From Paenibacillus xylanivorans (GTDB taxonomy: Bacteria; Bacillota; Bacilli; Paenibacillales; Paenibacillaceae), in contig NZ_LITU01000060.1 of the NCBI RefSeq assembly GCF_001280595.1, forward strand, positions 59,407 through 93,087: a DNA stretch of 33,681 nt, in the 5' to 3' direction. Position 1 is the stretch's first letter; each line of letters starts with the position of its first letter. The notes under the pieces are model-generated. The model did no database searches. It saw nothing but the letters and a program-made list of their open reading frames with translations, and was not told the DNA's origin. Of the stretch, positions 1 to 9,157 are shown in pieces. The position numbers and the translations under genes were made by a program.

Positions 1-63
1 TGTGTTATGAGAAATACCAGAACGTATTCCTGGGATTAAAAGGCTGAGGATTCAGGAAGGTTG

Positions 64-72
64 TGGTATAAT
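64..72 (+). promoter_or_regulatory. Extended -10 promoter of the XRE gene
   Basis: A perfect TATAAT at 67-72 is preceded by TG at 64-65, giving an extended -10 element (TGgTATAAT). The -35 position (about 44-49, CTGAGG) is poor, as is usual for extended -10 promoters. The start site would be near 79, about 37 bases before the chosen ATG. Confidence 0.6.
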
Positions 73-115
73 TTAGGTACATGTATTGATTATTACGGTT
101 GGAAGGCGGTTCTGT

Positions 116-532
116 ATGCAGTCGATCTATGAGCGAATTGAACACCTGATTGCCGAACGAGGAATGACCAAGAAGGCTTTCTGCCAACAGCTGAAGATCA
201 GCACGGGCAATCTGGGTGACTGGAAACGCGGTAAATCTATTCCGAGTACGAATAAACTAATTGAGATTGCTTCGTTTTTTGATGTGAGCCTGGACTGGCT
301 CATGATTGGGCGTCCATCCAAGGAGGCGATGGTGCGGGAAAAACGGGAGGATTATTTTTTTGACGTGTTGCGGCAATTGAATTGCCAAGAAAGCGAATTA
401 TCGACTGTGGAACAGTCTTTTATCAGTGAATATATTGAGTTTACCCGTTATCGCAAATCCAAGGAAAGCAAAGATTCAGGCGACTTTCGTTACAAGGGGG
501 AAGATAAGCCCAAAGGGGACGAGACGTTGTAG
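116..532 (+). CDS. XRE-family helix-turn-helix regulator
   Basis: A 138-residue protein with an N-terminal Cro/CI-type helix-turn-helix over roughly residues 3-62. The recognition part reads KKAFCQQLKISTGNLGDWKR and is followed by the usual second half ending in FDVSLDWLMIG. The remaining 75 residues are charged and give no recognisable sensor or enzyme domain. The ATG at 116 is chosen because GGAAGGCGG lies 6 bases upstream; an earlier in-frame start at 86 would begin before the helix-turn-helix and has no comparable ribosome site. The gene stands alone between a good extended -10 promoter and a strong terminator. It converges on ureD, so there is no evidence that it controls the urease genes; its target is unknown. 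DNA binding is a family inference. Confidence 0.85.
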   Translation: MQSIYERIEHLIAERGMTKKAFCQQLKISTGNLGDWKRGKSIPSTNKLIEIASFFDVSLDWLMIGRPSKEAMVREKREDYFFDVLRQLNCQESELSTVEQSFISEYIEFTRYRKSKESKDSGDFRYKGEDKPKGDETL

Positions 533-586
533 TCCAAGTTACTGCGAGTTAGTGCAAGCTAGGACTTGGCTGGACTATCTGGAAAT

Positions 587-645
587 AAAAAAACCGCTGA
601 ACACATCCGAATTCAATCGGAGAGTGGTTCAGCGGTTTTTTATTT
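587..645. terminator. Bidirectional intrinsic terminator between XRE gene and ureD
   Basis: The arm AAACCGCTGAAC at 591-602 pairs with GTTCAGCGGTTT at 627-638. A T run follows on the plus strand (636-641 and beyond) and an A run precedes it (587-593), which is a T run on the minus strand. It can therefore end both the XRE transcript and the urease operon transcript after ureD. Confidence 0.9.
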
Positions 646-697
646 TGAATTCTGTACAACATGCGAGACCGAAAGTCAATCCAATAACGTATGGCCT

Positions 698-1603
698 TCA
701 CTTGCGGAATGTGAGATTTGGTTTACCCAAAAGATCGGGTCGAAGAGAGTTCCAGATCTGAATGCATTGCTCCTGAAGTTCCCAGGCTGCCATTCCGAGC
801 AAACGAACACCAATCCCGCCTGTAGCGAGCAAACTGGCCCCGGCAAGCATGCGACCATCTGGGGGAAGGGTGGATCGTACAGACTCCAGCTGTGCTGCGC
901 CCAACCCAGGGGCAATCATCCATAAAGCCGCAGTGTGGGTGTAGTCTAACAACGCCGCGGATGATTTCGGATCGTCGGATTCTGGTTGGAGTCCGAAGCG
1001 ATCCCACACAGCCAATTGCTTCCCTTGCCAGATTTTTGTCAGACTGCGATATCGCTTGAACTGAAAGACTTCTCCCCGATGAATTCGTCCAGCGGACCAG
1101 ATATCCGCATACGCAAGTACTGCTTGTTCCCCCAACTCAAAGATCGTGGTGAGTGAGGATGAACTGCCTTTGAATGGGATGACACATTCAGGGAAGTACT
1201 CCAGCACCGCTCCTTGTTCCAGGCGGAAGTGATGGTTCACAGACGACGGAACAGTAGGTGTGGGATGGAGTCTCGTTGCTGATGTGCTGCTTAGCATTAA
1301 GTGAGTGTTCTGGCCCAAGTTCCACTCGGAGTCATAATGATCACCGTTCAGCACGCCTGGAGAGACGTCTGAAGTGTATATACATAATTCATCTCCGCCA
1401 CCCGGAGGTCGAAAGGATCGACTGAACCGGAGGGGGGCGCTGTAATACCGATCGGTCATGACGGTGCGCCCGCCTTGGAGGGCGAAAGTGGCCCGAAGCT
1501 CGCTGCGGCGTATCAAGGCCTCTCCGGCACTGTGGTTCAGTCCATGTTCAACTCCATGTAAAGAGGAAGGTGAATTAGTGGCTGTGAGTCGTTCCGTGCT
1601 CAT
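698..1603 (-). CDS. ureD: Urease accessory protein UreD (UreH)
   Basis: UreD forms the UreD-UreF-UreG complex on apo-urease and helps deliver nickel to the active site. The family signature near the N-terminus is clear: [25 protein letters not shown] in two adjacent stretches, followed by the [23 protein letters not shown] region and, later, [11 protein letters not shown]. The start is assigned to the ATG at 1603, giving 301 residues; UreD proteins are usually about 270-280. It overlaps the 3' end of ureG by 29 bases. No strong ribosome site is visible, so translation is probably coupled to ureG and the exact start is uncertain. It is the last gene of the operon ureA-B-C-F-G-D, and the terminator at 587-645 follows it. 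Confidence 0.9.
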   Translation of the reverse strand: MSTERLTATNSPSSLHGVEHGLNHSAGEALIRRSELRATFALQGGRTVMTDRYYSAPLRFSRSFRPPGGGDELCIYTSDVSPGVLNGDHYDSEWNLGQNTHLMLSSTSATRLHPTPTVPSSVNHHFRLEQGAVLEYFPECVIPFKGSSSSLTTIFELGEQAVLAYADIWSAGRIHRGEVFQFKRYRSLTKIWQGKQLAVWDRFGLQPESDDPKSSAALLDYTHTAALWMIAPGLGAAQLESVRSTLPPDGRMLAGASLLATGGIGVRLLGMAAWELQEQCIQIWNSLRPDLLGKPNLTFRK

Positions 1604-2297
1604 GGGTGTGTGTATGCAGATGCGCAGCGGATGCATCGTCATCCATATATTGATGTTCAAGCCAATGGACGATCTCGGATACCCCTTCACCGCTCATCAG
1701 GTTCGACATTACATAAGGCCGTCCTTCGCGTACCCGTTCAGTATCATCCTTCATCACTTGCAGACTTGCGCCAACATAAGGGGCTAGGTCGGTCTTGTTA
1801 ATCAGCAGTAGATCTGAACGTGTAATACCCGGACCGCCTTTACGAGGCAGTTTTTCACCCTGAGCCACGTCAATAATGTAAATGAATACGTCTGCCAGTT
1901 CCGGGCTGAATGCAGCAGAGAGATTGTCGCCACCGCTTTCGATAAAGATCAGTTGCAGGTCTGGAAAGCGTTCAATCAACTCATCAACAGCTTCAAAATT
2001 CATTGAAGCATCCTCTCGAATAGCGGTATGCGGGCATCCCCCAGTCTCTACCCCGATAATGCGTTCCGGTGCGAGCGCGTTCTGACGCAGCAAAATCTCG
2101 GCATCTTCCTTCGTGTAAATATCATTGGTAATAACGGCCAAGCTGTAGCGTGTACGCAGTGCCTTGGACAGCTTCTCCACTAGGGCTGTTTTTCCTGAAC
2201 CTACTGGCCCACCGATTCCGATTCGCATCGGGCGACTCCGATCAAATACCTTACGTTCCCACTCCGCATGATGCGTATGATTAGCTCCTCCACACAT
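1575..2297 (-). CDS. ureG: Urease accessory GTPase UreG
   Basis: UreG is the GTPase that drives nickel insertion into urease. It shows the P-loop GGPVGSGKT at residues 29-37, the metal-binding CPH motif at 88-90 ([13 protein letters not shown]), [17 protein letters not shown] at about 120-136 and the guanine-specificity motif NKTD at 167-170. The start at 2297 is supported by AAGGAGG a few bases upstream. At 240 residues it is longer than the usual 200-215 because of extra termini: the N-terminus carries His7, His9 and His10, and the last 15 residues contain seven histidines. Such a tail could bind or buffer nickel, which may matter because no ureE is present; that is inference. It lies 36 bases after ureF and overlaps ureD. 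Confidence 0.96.
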   Translation of the reverse strand: MCGGANHTHHAEWERKVFDRSRPMRIGIGGPVGSGKTALVEKLSKALRTRYSLAVITNDIYTKEDAEILLRQNALAPERIIGVETGGCPHTAIREDASMNFEAVDELIERFPDLQLIFIESGGDNLSAAFSPELADVFIYIIDVAQGEKLPRKGGPGITRSDLLLINKTDLAPYVGASLQVMKDDTERVREGRPYVMSNLMSGEGVSEIVHWLEHQYMDDDASAAHLHTHTHEHGTTHSH

Positions 2298-2333
2298 AAC
2301 AAATTCCTCCTTGGTTTTGAATTATTGTAGTAG

Positions 2334-3032
2334 TTAGGACATGAACAGACGGGCTGGCAGGCTCTCGTGCCGCATAGCATAGATTTCCTGGGCAATACCG
2401 AAGCTGTGCATATCTTCCGGGTCGTCATCCCGAATTTGAGACCATTCAGAATCAATATCATTCAACAGTTTTTGGATAAGCATCTGTGCTTCGGTTTGCC
2501 CGATGGGCAGAAGACGCAGAGCGCTATTTACATAAGCGTTAACTGAGGTGTACAGATGTCCGGTGACAGCTTCGTCCAGTTCAATTTCCAATTGATAATT
2601 GATGTAGCCGTGAATGGTTGTGATGCCGCAAAAGGCACCATGTTCCTGTACGGCTTCATCGATTAGAACAAAATCCATCCATGGGTAAAGTGACCTCGCC
2701 AGCTTGAGTAATCGCTTCCCCATCTTGTGCCCGCTTTCCCGCAACTCCCTGGGGGTCCGCTGGGCGTGTACGCGTTTGTCATAAAGGGCTAGAAGGGCGG
2801 CATTCTGCTGTTCAATGGCTTGATAGACACCTTTAATGGCGAGACCATCGAGCCGCACGAGGCTGGAATGAAGCTGGCCGCGAATGAAGTGTTCGAGCTG
2901 GGCAGTGGTCTGTATCCTGCCGTCATGAGTGTATGCCTCCAGACCGAACGAGTGGGAGAATCCGCCAATGGGCAGGGCCGAATCCAGCAGTTGAACATAA
3001 CGGAGTAATTTCGTGCCGCTGTGCATCATCAT
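2334..3032 (-). CDS. ureF: Urease accessory protein UreF
   Basis: UreF is the all-helical adaptor that binds UreD and gates UreG activity during urease maturation. Family features seen here are the N-terminal LLRYVQLLDSALPIGGFSHS segment, the central TPRELRESGHKMGKRLLKLAR helix, and the conserved C-terminal end SFGIAQEIYAMRHESL with a short tail LFMS. Length is 232 residues, normal for the family. Three consecutive ATG codons at 3032-3024 could each start translation; GGGGGA lies just upstream (3037-3044), so the exact start varies by two residues. It begins 15 bases after the ureC stop. A second copy of this gene lies alone at 11792-12493. Confidence 0.94.
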   Translation of the reverse strand: MMMHSGTKLLRYVQLLDSALPIGGFSHSFGLEAYTHDGRIQTTAQLEHFIRGQLHSSLVRLDGLAIKGVYQAIEQQNAALLALYDKRVHAQRTPRELRESGHKMGKRLLKLARSLYPWMDFVLIDEAVQEHGAFCGITTIHGYINYQLEIELDEAVTGHLYTSVNAYVNSALRLLPIGQTEAQMLIQKLLNDIDSEWSQIRDDDPEDMHSFGIAQEIYAMRHESLPARLFMS

Positions 3033-3047
3033 GCGTGTCCCCCTTTG

Positions 3048-4766
3048 TCAAAACATGAAATAGCGTTGCGCCATCGGTAACTCGTCCGCGGGCTCACAGG
3101 TGAGAAGTTCGCCATCAGCCCGTACCTCATAGGTTTCGGGATCAACTTCAATGACGGGTGTCACGTCGTTGTGAATCATGTCTTTTTTGCTCACCGAACG
3201 GCAGCCTTTAACAGGTTCCACTCGTTTGTTCAAACCTAGCGCCTCCTTAATTCCCGCATCTGCCGCGGCTTGGGAGACAAAGGTAATCGACCCTTTGGCA
3301 AGTGCGCCGCCGTAAGCACCGAACATTGGTCTACCAAATACGGGCTGCGGCGTAGGGATCGAAGCGTTGGGATCGCCCATCTGGGCGAAAGTGATCATGC
3401 CGCCCTTGATGACTATATCTGGCTTTACCCCGAAATAGGCCGGGTTCCAGACGATCAGGTCTGCGAGCTTGCCAACCTCTACGGAACCGACGAGATGGCC
3501 TATGCCGTGAGCAATTGCCGGATTGATCGTATATTTGGCAACATACCTTTTAATCCGATCGTTATCGGAAGGGGAGCCTGAGGTCAGTTCAAGCTTGCCT
3601 CGTTGCTTTTTCATCTTGTCGGCGGTTTGCCAGGTGCGAATAATGACTTCGCCAACCCGGCCCATCGCCTGTGAATCGGAACTGATGATGCTGAATACAC
3701 CAAGATCATGCAAAATGTCTTCGGCTGCGATCGTTTCGGGACGAATTCGCGAATCGGCAAAAGCGACGTCCTCAGGGATGGATGGGTCCAGATGGTGACA
3801 AACCATCAGCATATCGAGATGCTCTTCTACGGTATTGCGTGTGTAAGGACGTGTTGGGTTGGTTGAAGAGGGGATGACGTAAGACTCTCCGGCAGCACGA
3901 ATAATATCCGGCGCGTGTCCGCCGCCAGCCCCTTCCGTATGATAGGTGTGGATCGTGCGTCCGTTAATGGCCGCAAGTGTGTTTTCCAGAAATCCGGTCT
4001 CGTTTAGCGTATCGGTGTGAATAGCTACCTGAACATCATGTTCTCCGGCTGCGGTCAGACAGGCATCAATGGTGCTTGGCGTTGTGCCCCAATCTTCATG
4101 CAGCTTCAGTCCAATGACACCGGCTTCAATCTGTTCAATTAATGGAGCGGTGCTGGAACTGTTCCCTTTGCCGAGATAACCGATATTCATGGGAAATGCC
4201 TCTGCGGACTCCAGCATACGGTGGATGTGCCAGGCTCCGGGTGTGCAGGTGGTGGCTTTGGTGCCGGTTGCAGGTCCTGTACCGCCGCCAATCATGGTTG
4301 TAACTCCTGAAGATAGTGCCGTTTGAATCTGTTGTGGACAGATAAAATGAATATGGGTATCAATGCCTCCTGCGGTCACAATCATGCCTTCTCCGGCAAT
4401 GATTTCGGTCGAAGCGCCAATAACCAGCGCGGAATCGACTCCGTCCATCGTATCCGGGTTGCCGGATTTGCCGATTGCGCAGATCAGGCCATCGCGAATG
4501 CCGATGTCCGCTTTTACAATCCCCCAATGATCGATGATGACGGCGTTGGTAATCACTGTATCAGGCGTGCCATCACTGCGAAGGGCGGATGTGGACTGAC
4601 CCATCCCGTCACGAATAACCTTGCCGCCACCGAATTTACTTTCATCCCCATAGACAGCGTAATCATGCTCAATCTCTGCCCATAGTTCCGTATCTGCCAG
4701 TCTGACAGCATCCCCGGTTGTGGGTCCAAACATGGACGCGTATTGTTCACGACTCATTCGTTTCAT
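3048..4766 (-). CDS. ureC: Urease alpha subunit
   Basis: This is the catalytic subunit of urease, which hydrolyses urea to ammonia and carbamate using two nickel ions. It has 572 residues, the usual length. All active-site residues known from the family are present: His138 and His140 (GGIDTHIHF), the carbamylated Lys221 (GLKLHEDWG), His250 and His276 as nickel ligands, the flap region MVCHHLD with Cys323 and catalytic His324, and Asp364 (SSDSQAMGR). Numbering is one higher than in the Sporosarcina pasteurii enzyme. The gene starts within the last codons of ureB (4-base ATGA overlap), which implies translational coupling. The enzyme should be fully active once loaded with nickel by UreF/G/D. 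Confidence 0.98.
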   Translation of the reverse strand: MKRMSREQYASMFGPTTGDAVRLADTELWAEIEHDYAVYGDESKFGGGKVIRDGMGQSTSALRSDGTPDTVITNAVIIDHWGIVKADIGIRDGLICAIGKSGNPDTMDGVDSALVIGASTEIIAGEGMIVTAGGIDTHIHFICPQQIQTALSSGVTTMIGGGTGPATGTKATTCTPGAWHIHRMLESAEAFPMNIGYLGKGNSSSTAPLIEQIEAGVIGLKLHEDWGTTPSTIDACLTAAGEHDVQVAIHTDTLNETGFLENTLAAINGRTIHTYHTEGAGGGHAPDIIRAAGESYVIPSSTNPTRPYTRNTVEEHLDMLMVCHHLDPSIPEDVAFADSRIRPETIAAEDILHDLGVFSIISSDSQAMGRVGEVIIRTWQTADKMKKQRGKLELTSGSPSDNDRIKRYVAKYTINPAIAHGIGHLVGSVEVGKLADLIVWNPAYFGVKPDIVIKGGMITFAQMGDPNASIPTPQPVFGRPMFGAYGGALAKGSITFVSQAAADAGIKEALGLNKRVEPVKGCRSVSKKDMIHNDVTPVIEVDPETYEVRADGELLTCEPADELPMAQRYFMF

Positions 4767-5152
4767 AAAGGGTCCCCTCCGTCCTGCACAGGGGGTGCAA
4801 ATGCCTTCAGGAATGTTTCCAGTTTCTGTGGATCGGGTGGCTGATCCGCCGATCCCTCAGTTAATCCGTTAAATCCATAAATCTGACGTTTGCCACCAAA
4901 TGTGGTGAGTTCGACCGGTTTTTCTTCACCGGGTTCAAACCGGACAGCGGTGCCTGCTGGAATATGCAGGCGGTGCCCAAAAGTGGAAGGGCGATCGAAG
5001 TCCAGCGCAGCATTGACTTCATAGAAGTGAACGTGAGAACCAACCTGAACGGGACGGTCGCCGCGGTTCAGTACAATCAGACGCATGGTTGAGCGATCGG
5101 GATGACAGACGATCTCATCATCCTGTTTTAAGCGATATTCACCAGGGATCAT
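4763..5152 (-). CDS. ureB: Urease beta subunit
   Basis: A 129-residue protein with the full urease beta fold signature: MIPGEYRL at the start, [20 protein letters not shown] in the middle, [20 protein letters not shown] and then [17 protein letters not shown]. The beta subunit caps the alpha subunit in the (alpha-beta-gamma)3 urease complex. It starts 18 bases after the end of ureA and overlaps ureC by 4 bases. The ribosome site AGGAGAAC lies just before the ATG (rc of 5157-5164). It is encoded separately from gamma, as in Bacillus-type three-subunit ureases, not fused as in Helicobacter. Confidence 0.97.
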   Translation of the reverse strand: MIPGEYRLKQDDEIVCHPDRSTMRLIVLNRGDRPVQVGSHVHFYEVNAALDFDRPSTFGHRLHIPAGTAVRFEPGEEKPVELTTFGGKRQIYGFNGLTEGSADQPPDPQKLETFLKAFAPPVQDGGDPL

Positions 5153-5170
5153 GGAGTTCTCCTGCCTTTC

Positions 5171-5473
5171 TCATCGTATAGGTTCATGGACAGTGACCAG
5201 TTTTGTTCCGTCAGGAAAAGTGGCTTCCACCTGTACCTCGGGGATCATATCTGCTACACCATCCATACAGTCTTCACGAGTCAGGATCGTGCCGCCATAT
5301 CTCATCAACTCTGCAACACTCATGCCATCGCGTGCGCGTTCCATGAGTTCGGAGGTCAATAATGCGATTGCTTCGGGAACATTTAGTTTAAGTCCGCGTC
5401 CTCTGCGTTCGCGGGAGAGGTTAGCGGCCACAGTAATCAGGAGTTTTTCTTTTTCCTGCTCAGTCCAGTGCAA
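5171..5473 (-). CDS. ureA: Urease gamma subunit
   Basis: A 100-residue protein matching urease gamma subunits end to end: [14 protein letters not shown] start, [20 protein letters not shown], then [20 protein letters not shown] and the C-terminal [19 protein letters not shown]. The first codon is TTG (5473-5471), not ATG; GGAAAGG lies about 10 bases upstream, and no in-frame ATG sits nearby that would keep the family N-terminus. It is the first gene of the urease operon. Its promoter region carries a perfect GlnR/TnrA box over the -10 element (see 5526-5562). Confidence 0.96.
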   Translation of the reverse strand: MHWTEQEKEKLLITVAANLSRERRGRGLKLNVPEAIALLTSELMERARDGMSVAELMRYGGTILTREDCMDGVADMIPEVQVEATFPDGTKLVTVHEPIR

Positions 5474-5525
5474 GGTAATCCGACCTTTCCCTTAGATAGT
5501 CTATGTCGTCATGGATCATGTTATA

Positions 5526-5562
5526 TGTTAAATATACTCACACAGGGTGGACCCTTTGTCAA
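5526..5562 (-). promoter_or_regulatory. ureA promoter with GlnR/TnrA box
   Basis: On the minus strand a perfect -35 TTGACA lies at 5562-5557. With a 17-base spacer the -10 is GAGTAT at 5539-5534, and an alternative TATATT lies three bases further on. The 17-bp box at 5526-5542 reads TGTTAAATATACTCACA on the plus strand and fits TGTNAN7TNACA, the GlnR/TnrA consensus of Bacillus, at every fixed position. It covers the -10 region, which fits repression by GlnR when nitrogen is plentiful. Which regulator acts is inference. Confidence 0.75.
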
Positions 5563-5619
5563 TATGGTTCCAATTATATTAGCAGTATGCATGAAACGAG
5601 TATGCATAAAATAAAATTG

Positions 5620-5659
5620 TGTAAGCATTATTGACACGGTGAGTGTGACCCTCCATAAT
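5620..5659 (+). promoter_or_regulatory. urtA promoter with GlnR/TnrA box
   Basis: TTGACA at 5631-5636 and CATAAT at 5654-5659 are separated by 17 bases. The 17-bp box TGTAAGCATTATTGACA at 5620-5636 is a second perfect match to TGTNAN7TNACA and its right half coincides with the -35 hexamer. Binding there should exclude RNA polymerase, so nitrogen-controlled repression of the urt operon is likely. The start site would be near 5666. Confidence 0.75.
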
Positions 5660-5667
5660 TTGGATCA

Positions 5668-5703
5668 ACGAACATTTCGGACATATATGACCTTAATGTT
5701 CGT
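5668..5703 (+). repeat. 36-bp imperfect palindrome in the urtA leader
   Basis: The outer arms ACGAACATT (5668-5676) and AATGTTCGT (5695-5703) are perfect complements, and the centre CATATATG is itself palindromic; 30 of 36 positions are symmetric. It starts about two bases after the predicted start site and ends before the ribosome site at 5715-5726. It could be an operator or a 5' hairpin in the messenger RNA. Confidence 0.6.
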
Positions 5704-5733
5704 CAATAGACTAAAAAAAGGGAGTGTAGGCTA

Positions 5734-6984
5734 TTGAAGAAGAGGTCGGTCAAGTTATGGGGTATTTTGCTCGGTGCAGTCATTGCGTTAACAGGATGTG
5801 TGGAAGGTGGCACACCGCCTGAGGCATCGGGTTCGGGTGGGGCGGGAGAGTCGGTTTCGTCCGAAGATACGATTAAAGTAGGTGTCCTTCACTCCCTGAG
5901 TGGAACGATGGCGATCAGTGAAGTGTCCGTTAAGGATGCCGAGATGCTTGCCATTGATGAGATCAATGCCGCAGGCGGTGTTTTGGGTAAACAGATCGAG
6001 CCTGTGGTTGAAGACGGCGCTTCGGATTGGCCTACGTTTGCGGAGAAAGCAGGGAAGTTGCTTCAGCAGGACAAAGTAGCCGCTGTATTTGGTGGATGGA
6101 CCTCTGCCAGTAGGAAAGCGATGCTTCCGGTGTTTGAACAGAACAAGGGTCTGTTGTTTTACCCTATACAATATGAAGGATTGGAATCATCCCCCAACAT
6201 TTTTTATACAGGAGCCACAACGAATCAGCAGATCGTACCGTCCGTAACCTGGTTGCTGGAGAACAGGGGCAAGAAGTTTTACCTGCTGGGTTCGGATTAT
6301 GTGTTCCCTAAAACGGCCAATCAGGTCATCAAAGCCCAGCTGGCAGCTGAAGGTGGAGAAGTGGTAGGTGAAGAATATACACCGCTGGGGCATACGGATT
6401 ACAGTACGATTATCAGCAAAATCAAGGCTGCCAAGCCGGATATTGTATACAACACGCTGAATGGAGACAGTAATGTCGCCTTTTTCAAACAATTGAAGGA
6501 TGCCGGGATCTCTTCGGAGCAGTTGACCACTCTGTCAGTGAGTGTGGCGGAGGAAGAAATCCGGGGAATTGGTGCGGATGTGCTGAAAGGGCATCTGGCT
6601 TCGTGGAACTATTATCAGACAACAGATACTCCTGAAAATAAAACATTTGTAGAGAAATATAAAGAAAAATATGGAGCTGACCGGGTGACGGCCGATCCGA
6701 TTGAAGCGGGATATGTGGCAGTGTATCTGTGGAAAGCAGCTGTGGAAAAAGCCGGATCAACTGATGTTGAAAAGGTGAAGGAAGCTGCAAAAGGGCTGGA
6801 ATTCGATGCGCCGGAAGGCAAAGTGACGGTGGACGGAGAGAACCAGCATATCTACAAAACGGTGCGGATTGGTGAAGTGCAGGAGGATGGACAATTCAAG
6901 GAATTGTGGAACTCTGGCGCACCAGTCAAACCTGATCCGTATCTGAAAACGTACGAATGGGGTGCTTCCCTTAGTACCAAATAG
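5734..6984 (+). CDS. urtA: Urea ABC transporter, substrate-binding lipoprotein UrtA
   Basis: A 416-residue extracytoplasmic binding protein of the branched-chain amino acid/amide family (Peripla_BP_5 type). The N-terminus is a lipoprotein signal: positively charged MKKRSVKL, a hydrophobic stretch, and lipobox LTGC with Cys22. The mature part has the UrtA hallmarks [43 protein letters not shown] and [12 protein letters not shown]. The start codon is TTG at 5734 with AAAGGGAGTG upstream at 5717-5726. It heads urtABCDE and diverges from the urease operon, so it very probably delivers urea to UreABC. A strong hairpin follows the gene at 7020-7045. Confidence 0.95.
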   Translation: MKKRSVKLWGILLGAVIALTGCVEGGTPPEASGSGGAGESVSSEDTIKVGVLHSLSGTMAISEVSVKDAEMLAIDEINAAGGVLGKQIEPVVEDGASDWPTFAEKAGKLLQQDKVAAVFGGWTSASRKAMLPVFEQNKGLLFYPIQYEGLESSPNIFYTGATTNQQIVPSVTWLLENRGKKFYLLGSDYVFPKTANQVIKAQLAAEGGEVVGEEYTPLGHTDYSTIISKIKAAKPDIVYNTLNGDSNVAFFKQLKDAGISSEQLTTLSVSVAEEEIRGIGADVLKGHLASWNYYQTTDTPENKTFVEKYKEKYGADRVTADPIEAGYVAVYLWKAAVEKAGSTDVEKVKEAAKGLEFDAPEGKVTVDGENQHIYKTVRIGEVQEDGQFKELWNSGAPVKPDPYLKTYEWGASLSTK

Positions 6985-7019
6985 CACAGGCAACTCACGT
7001 CAGAACTGCTAAATAACCG

Positions 7020-7045
7020 ACGAGGGTGAGACAACACACCCTCGT
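7020..7045 (+). other. Stable hairpin without T run between urtA and urtB
   Basis: ACGAGGGTG (7020-7028) and CACCCTCGT (7037-7045) form a perfect 9-bp stem with an 8-base loop. No T run follows, so it is unlikely to be an intrinsic terminator. Such hairpins after a binding-protein gene often protect the 3' end of its messenger and so raise its level relative to the permeases; this role is inferred. Confidence 0.65.
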
Positions 7046-7137
7046 ACAACATCACGGTAAAGCGTTGGTGCGAAATGTGAATGGTGTCTCGTATAAATTT
7101 TCATTTCAGATGTTCACAGCATGAGGAGGGAAAGGCG

Positions 7138-8043
7138 ATGGATATGTTTGTCCTGCAACTGTTCAATGGGTTAAGCATCAGTTCCATCCTGCTGCTGATT
7201 GCGTTGGGACTTGCGGTTACATTTGGATTGATGAATGTCATTAACATGGCTCATGGAGAATTGATCATGATCGGCGCTTACGCAACGTATGTGACGCAAA
7301 ATCTGTTCATTTCGTATGCTCCGCCAGCGTGGTTCGACGTCTATTTTATTGTGGCTTTGCCTATCGCCTTTGGAGCGGCGGCTCTTATAGGCTGGTTGCT
7401 GGAAGTGGTGCTGATCAGGCATCTATATGGGAGGCCGCTCGACAGTCTGCTTGCGACATGGGGCGTGGGTATGATGCTGCAACAATTGGCTCGAACGATA
7501 TTTGGAGCGCCAAATGTAGGAGTATCCAGTCCTGCTTGGCTTAATGGAGGTCTGACCATCGCAGACGGCATTGTGTTTCCGTACAAACGGATTTTCATTA
7601 TTGCGCTGGTTGCGATTGTGCTGTTGTGCATGTATTTGTACATCTATCGCACTTCTTCTGGGAGACGGATGAGGGCTGTGATGCAGAATCGGAGTATGGC
7701 GGGTTGTCTCGGGATCTCCACCAGACGAGTGGATGGCATGACCTTTGCGATTGGTTCGGGCATTGCTGGAGTCGCAGGGTGTGCATTGACGCTCATTGGC
7801 CCGATTGGCCCCTCGCTGGGTACGTATTATATCGTGGATGCATTCATGGTGGTTGTGCTAGGCGGTGTCGGGAAACTGGTAGGGACCGTGTGTGGTGCGC
7901 TCGGAATTGGCATGTTCAATACGTTATTTGAAACGTATACCTCCGCCTCCATCGGTAAGGTGCTGGTATTTGTATGTATCGTAGCTTTTCTGCAATGGAA
8001 GCCGCGCGGGCTCGTTGCCATACGGACCCGGAGTCTGGATTAA
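7138..8043 (+). CDS. urtB: Urea ABC transporter permease UrtB
   Basis: A 301-residue inner-membrane permease of the LivH type. It is strongly hydrophobic, with the family motif [21 protein letters not shown] in adjacent stretches near residues 22-43 and the EAA-like loop region [20 protein letters not shown] followed by further membrane helices. The start at ATG 7138 is chosen because GAGGAGGG sits 7 bases upstream; an in-frame ATG at 7081 would add 19 polar residues ahead of the first helix and has no good ribosome site. It lies 153 bases after urtA and 22 bases before urtC. It should form the membrane channel with UrtC. Confidence 0.94.
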   Translation: MDMFVLQLFNGLSISSILLLIALGLAVTFGLMNVINMAHGELIMIGAYATYVTQNLFISYAPPAWFDVYFIVALPIAFGAAALIGWLLEVVLIRHLYGRPLDSLLATWGVGMMLQQLARTIFGAPNVGVSSPAWLNGGLTIADGIVFPYKRIFIIALVAIVLLCMYLYIYRTSSGRRMRAVMQNRSMAGCLGISTRRVDGMTFAIGSGIAGVAGCALTLIGPIGPSLGTYYIVDAFMVVVLGGVGKLVGTVCGALGIGMFNTLFETYTSASIGKVLVFVCIVAFLQWKPRGLVAIRTRSLD

Positions 8044-8065
8044 TACGAAGAAAGGGGGTTATGTG

Positions 8066-9157
8066 ATGTTTGCACTTCTCAAGACGGGTAGTTTGAAAAT
8101 GAAGATCATCTGGGCGGTTGTTCTGATCATGATGTGTCTAGCTCCGCTTATTTCTACGGAATTCCGGCTTAGTCTGTTGGCGAAATTCCTGGCCCTGGCC
8201 ATTCTGGCAATCGGTCTGGATCTGATCTGGGGATATGGAGGGGTGCTTAGTCTGGGGCATGGCGTATTCTTTGGACTTGGCGGGTACGCCATGGCGATGT
8301 ATCTGAAGCTGCAGGCCAGCGGTTCAACACTTCCAGACTTTATGGGATGGAGTGGTCTTAGTGGTCTGCCGTGGTTCTGGGAACCGTTCAGGTCATTTCC
8401 GGTGGCGCTATTGCTGGGCATTGCTCTTCCAGCATTGCTGGCCTTTGCCCTAGGGTGGTTCACGTTCCGTAACCGGATCACTGGTGTGTATTTTACAATC
8501 CTGACCCAAGCTTTAGTCCTCATTACAGTGACGTTATTTGTCGGCAAACAGGAATGGACGGGAGGGACCAACGGTATAACGGGATATAACGCTATCTTTG
8601 GTTTTACCCTTCATTCGGCAGGGACAACGATTGCTCTCTACTATATAACGCTTGCCGTCCTGGTGCTCGCCTATCTGCTCTGTCGCCGGGTGGTGAACAG
8701 CAGGTTCGGTCAGGTGCTTGAAGCTGCGCGGGATGGGGAGAATCGGGTTCGCTTTCTTGGATATGACCCGGCAGGATACAAAACGCTGGCCTTCGCCCTT
8801 TCTGGAGCGCTTGCGGGAATCGCCGGCATGTTATTTGTGCTCCAGGTAGGGATCATCTCGCCTTCCATGATGGGGATCGTGCCGTCGATTGAAATGGTAT
8901 TATGGGTTGCTTTGGGTGGTCGTGGAACGCTGATTGGTGCGGTGATCGGAGCTGTGGTTCTGAACGCAGCCAAAACGGGCATCAGTGAAGCTTATCCGGA
9001 AGGTTGGTTGTTCGTCATCGGAGGGCTCTTTGTAACCGTAGTCTTGTTCATGCCAAATGGACTTGTTGGGGTATACCGTCATGTCGTGCGCTTGCTGAAA
9101 CGGAGAGGAGAGGTTGTGCATGTTCCAGTCAGTCAGGAAAAACCTAAAGTCTACTGA
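8066..9157 (+). CDS. urtC: Urea ABC transporter permease UrtC
   Basis: A 363-residue permease of the LivM type, the second membrane partner of the urea importer. Visible family features are LDLIWGYGGVLSLGHGVFFGLGGYAMAMYL (in pieces) near residues 50-80, GGTNGITGYNAIFGF, and the C-terminal IEMVLWVALGGRGTLIGAVIGA. The start is the ATG at 8066 with AAAGGGGG at 8051-8058; an in-frame ATG at 8015 lies inside urtB and would add 17 unlikely residues. The 3' end overlaps urtD by 38 bases. Confidence 0.94.
   Translation: MFALLKTGSLKMKIIWAVVLIMMCLAPLISTEFRLSLLAKFLALAILAIGLDLIWGYGGVLSLGHGVFFGLGGYAMAMYLKLQASGSTLPDFMGWSGLSGLPWFWEPFRSFPVALLLGIALPALLAFALGWFTFRNRITGVYFTILTQALVLITVTLFVGKQEWTGGTNGITGYNAIFGFTLHSAGTTIALYYITLAVLVLAYLLCRRVVNSRFGQVLEAARDGENRVRFLGYDPAGYKTLAFALSGALAGIAGMLFVLQVGIISPSMMGIVPSIEMVLWVALGGRGTLIGAVIGAVVLNAAKTGISEAYPEGWLFVIGGLFVTVVLFMPNGLVGVYRHVVRLLKRRGEVVHVPVSQEKPKVY

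Noticed and set aside
676..1007. Minus- and plus-strand open frames inside ureD and other long genes
   Set aside because: They are alternative frames of well-identified genes, without ribosome sites or family motifs.
1604..1690. N-terminal extension of UreD to 1690
   Set aside because: It would overlap ureG by over 110 bases and adds 29 residues not typical of UreD.
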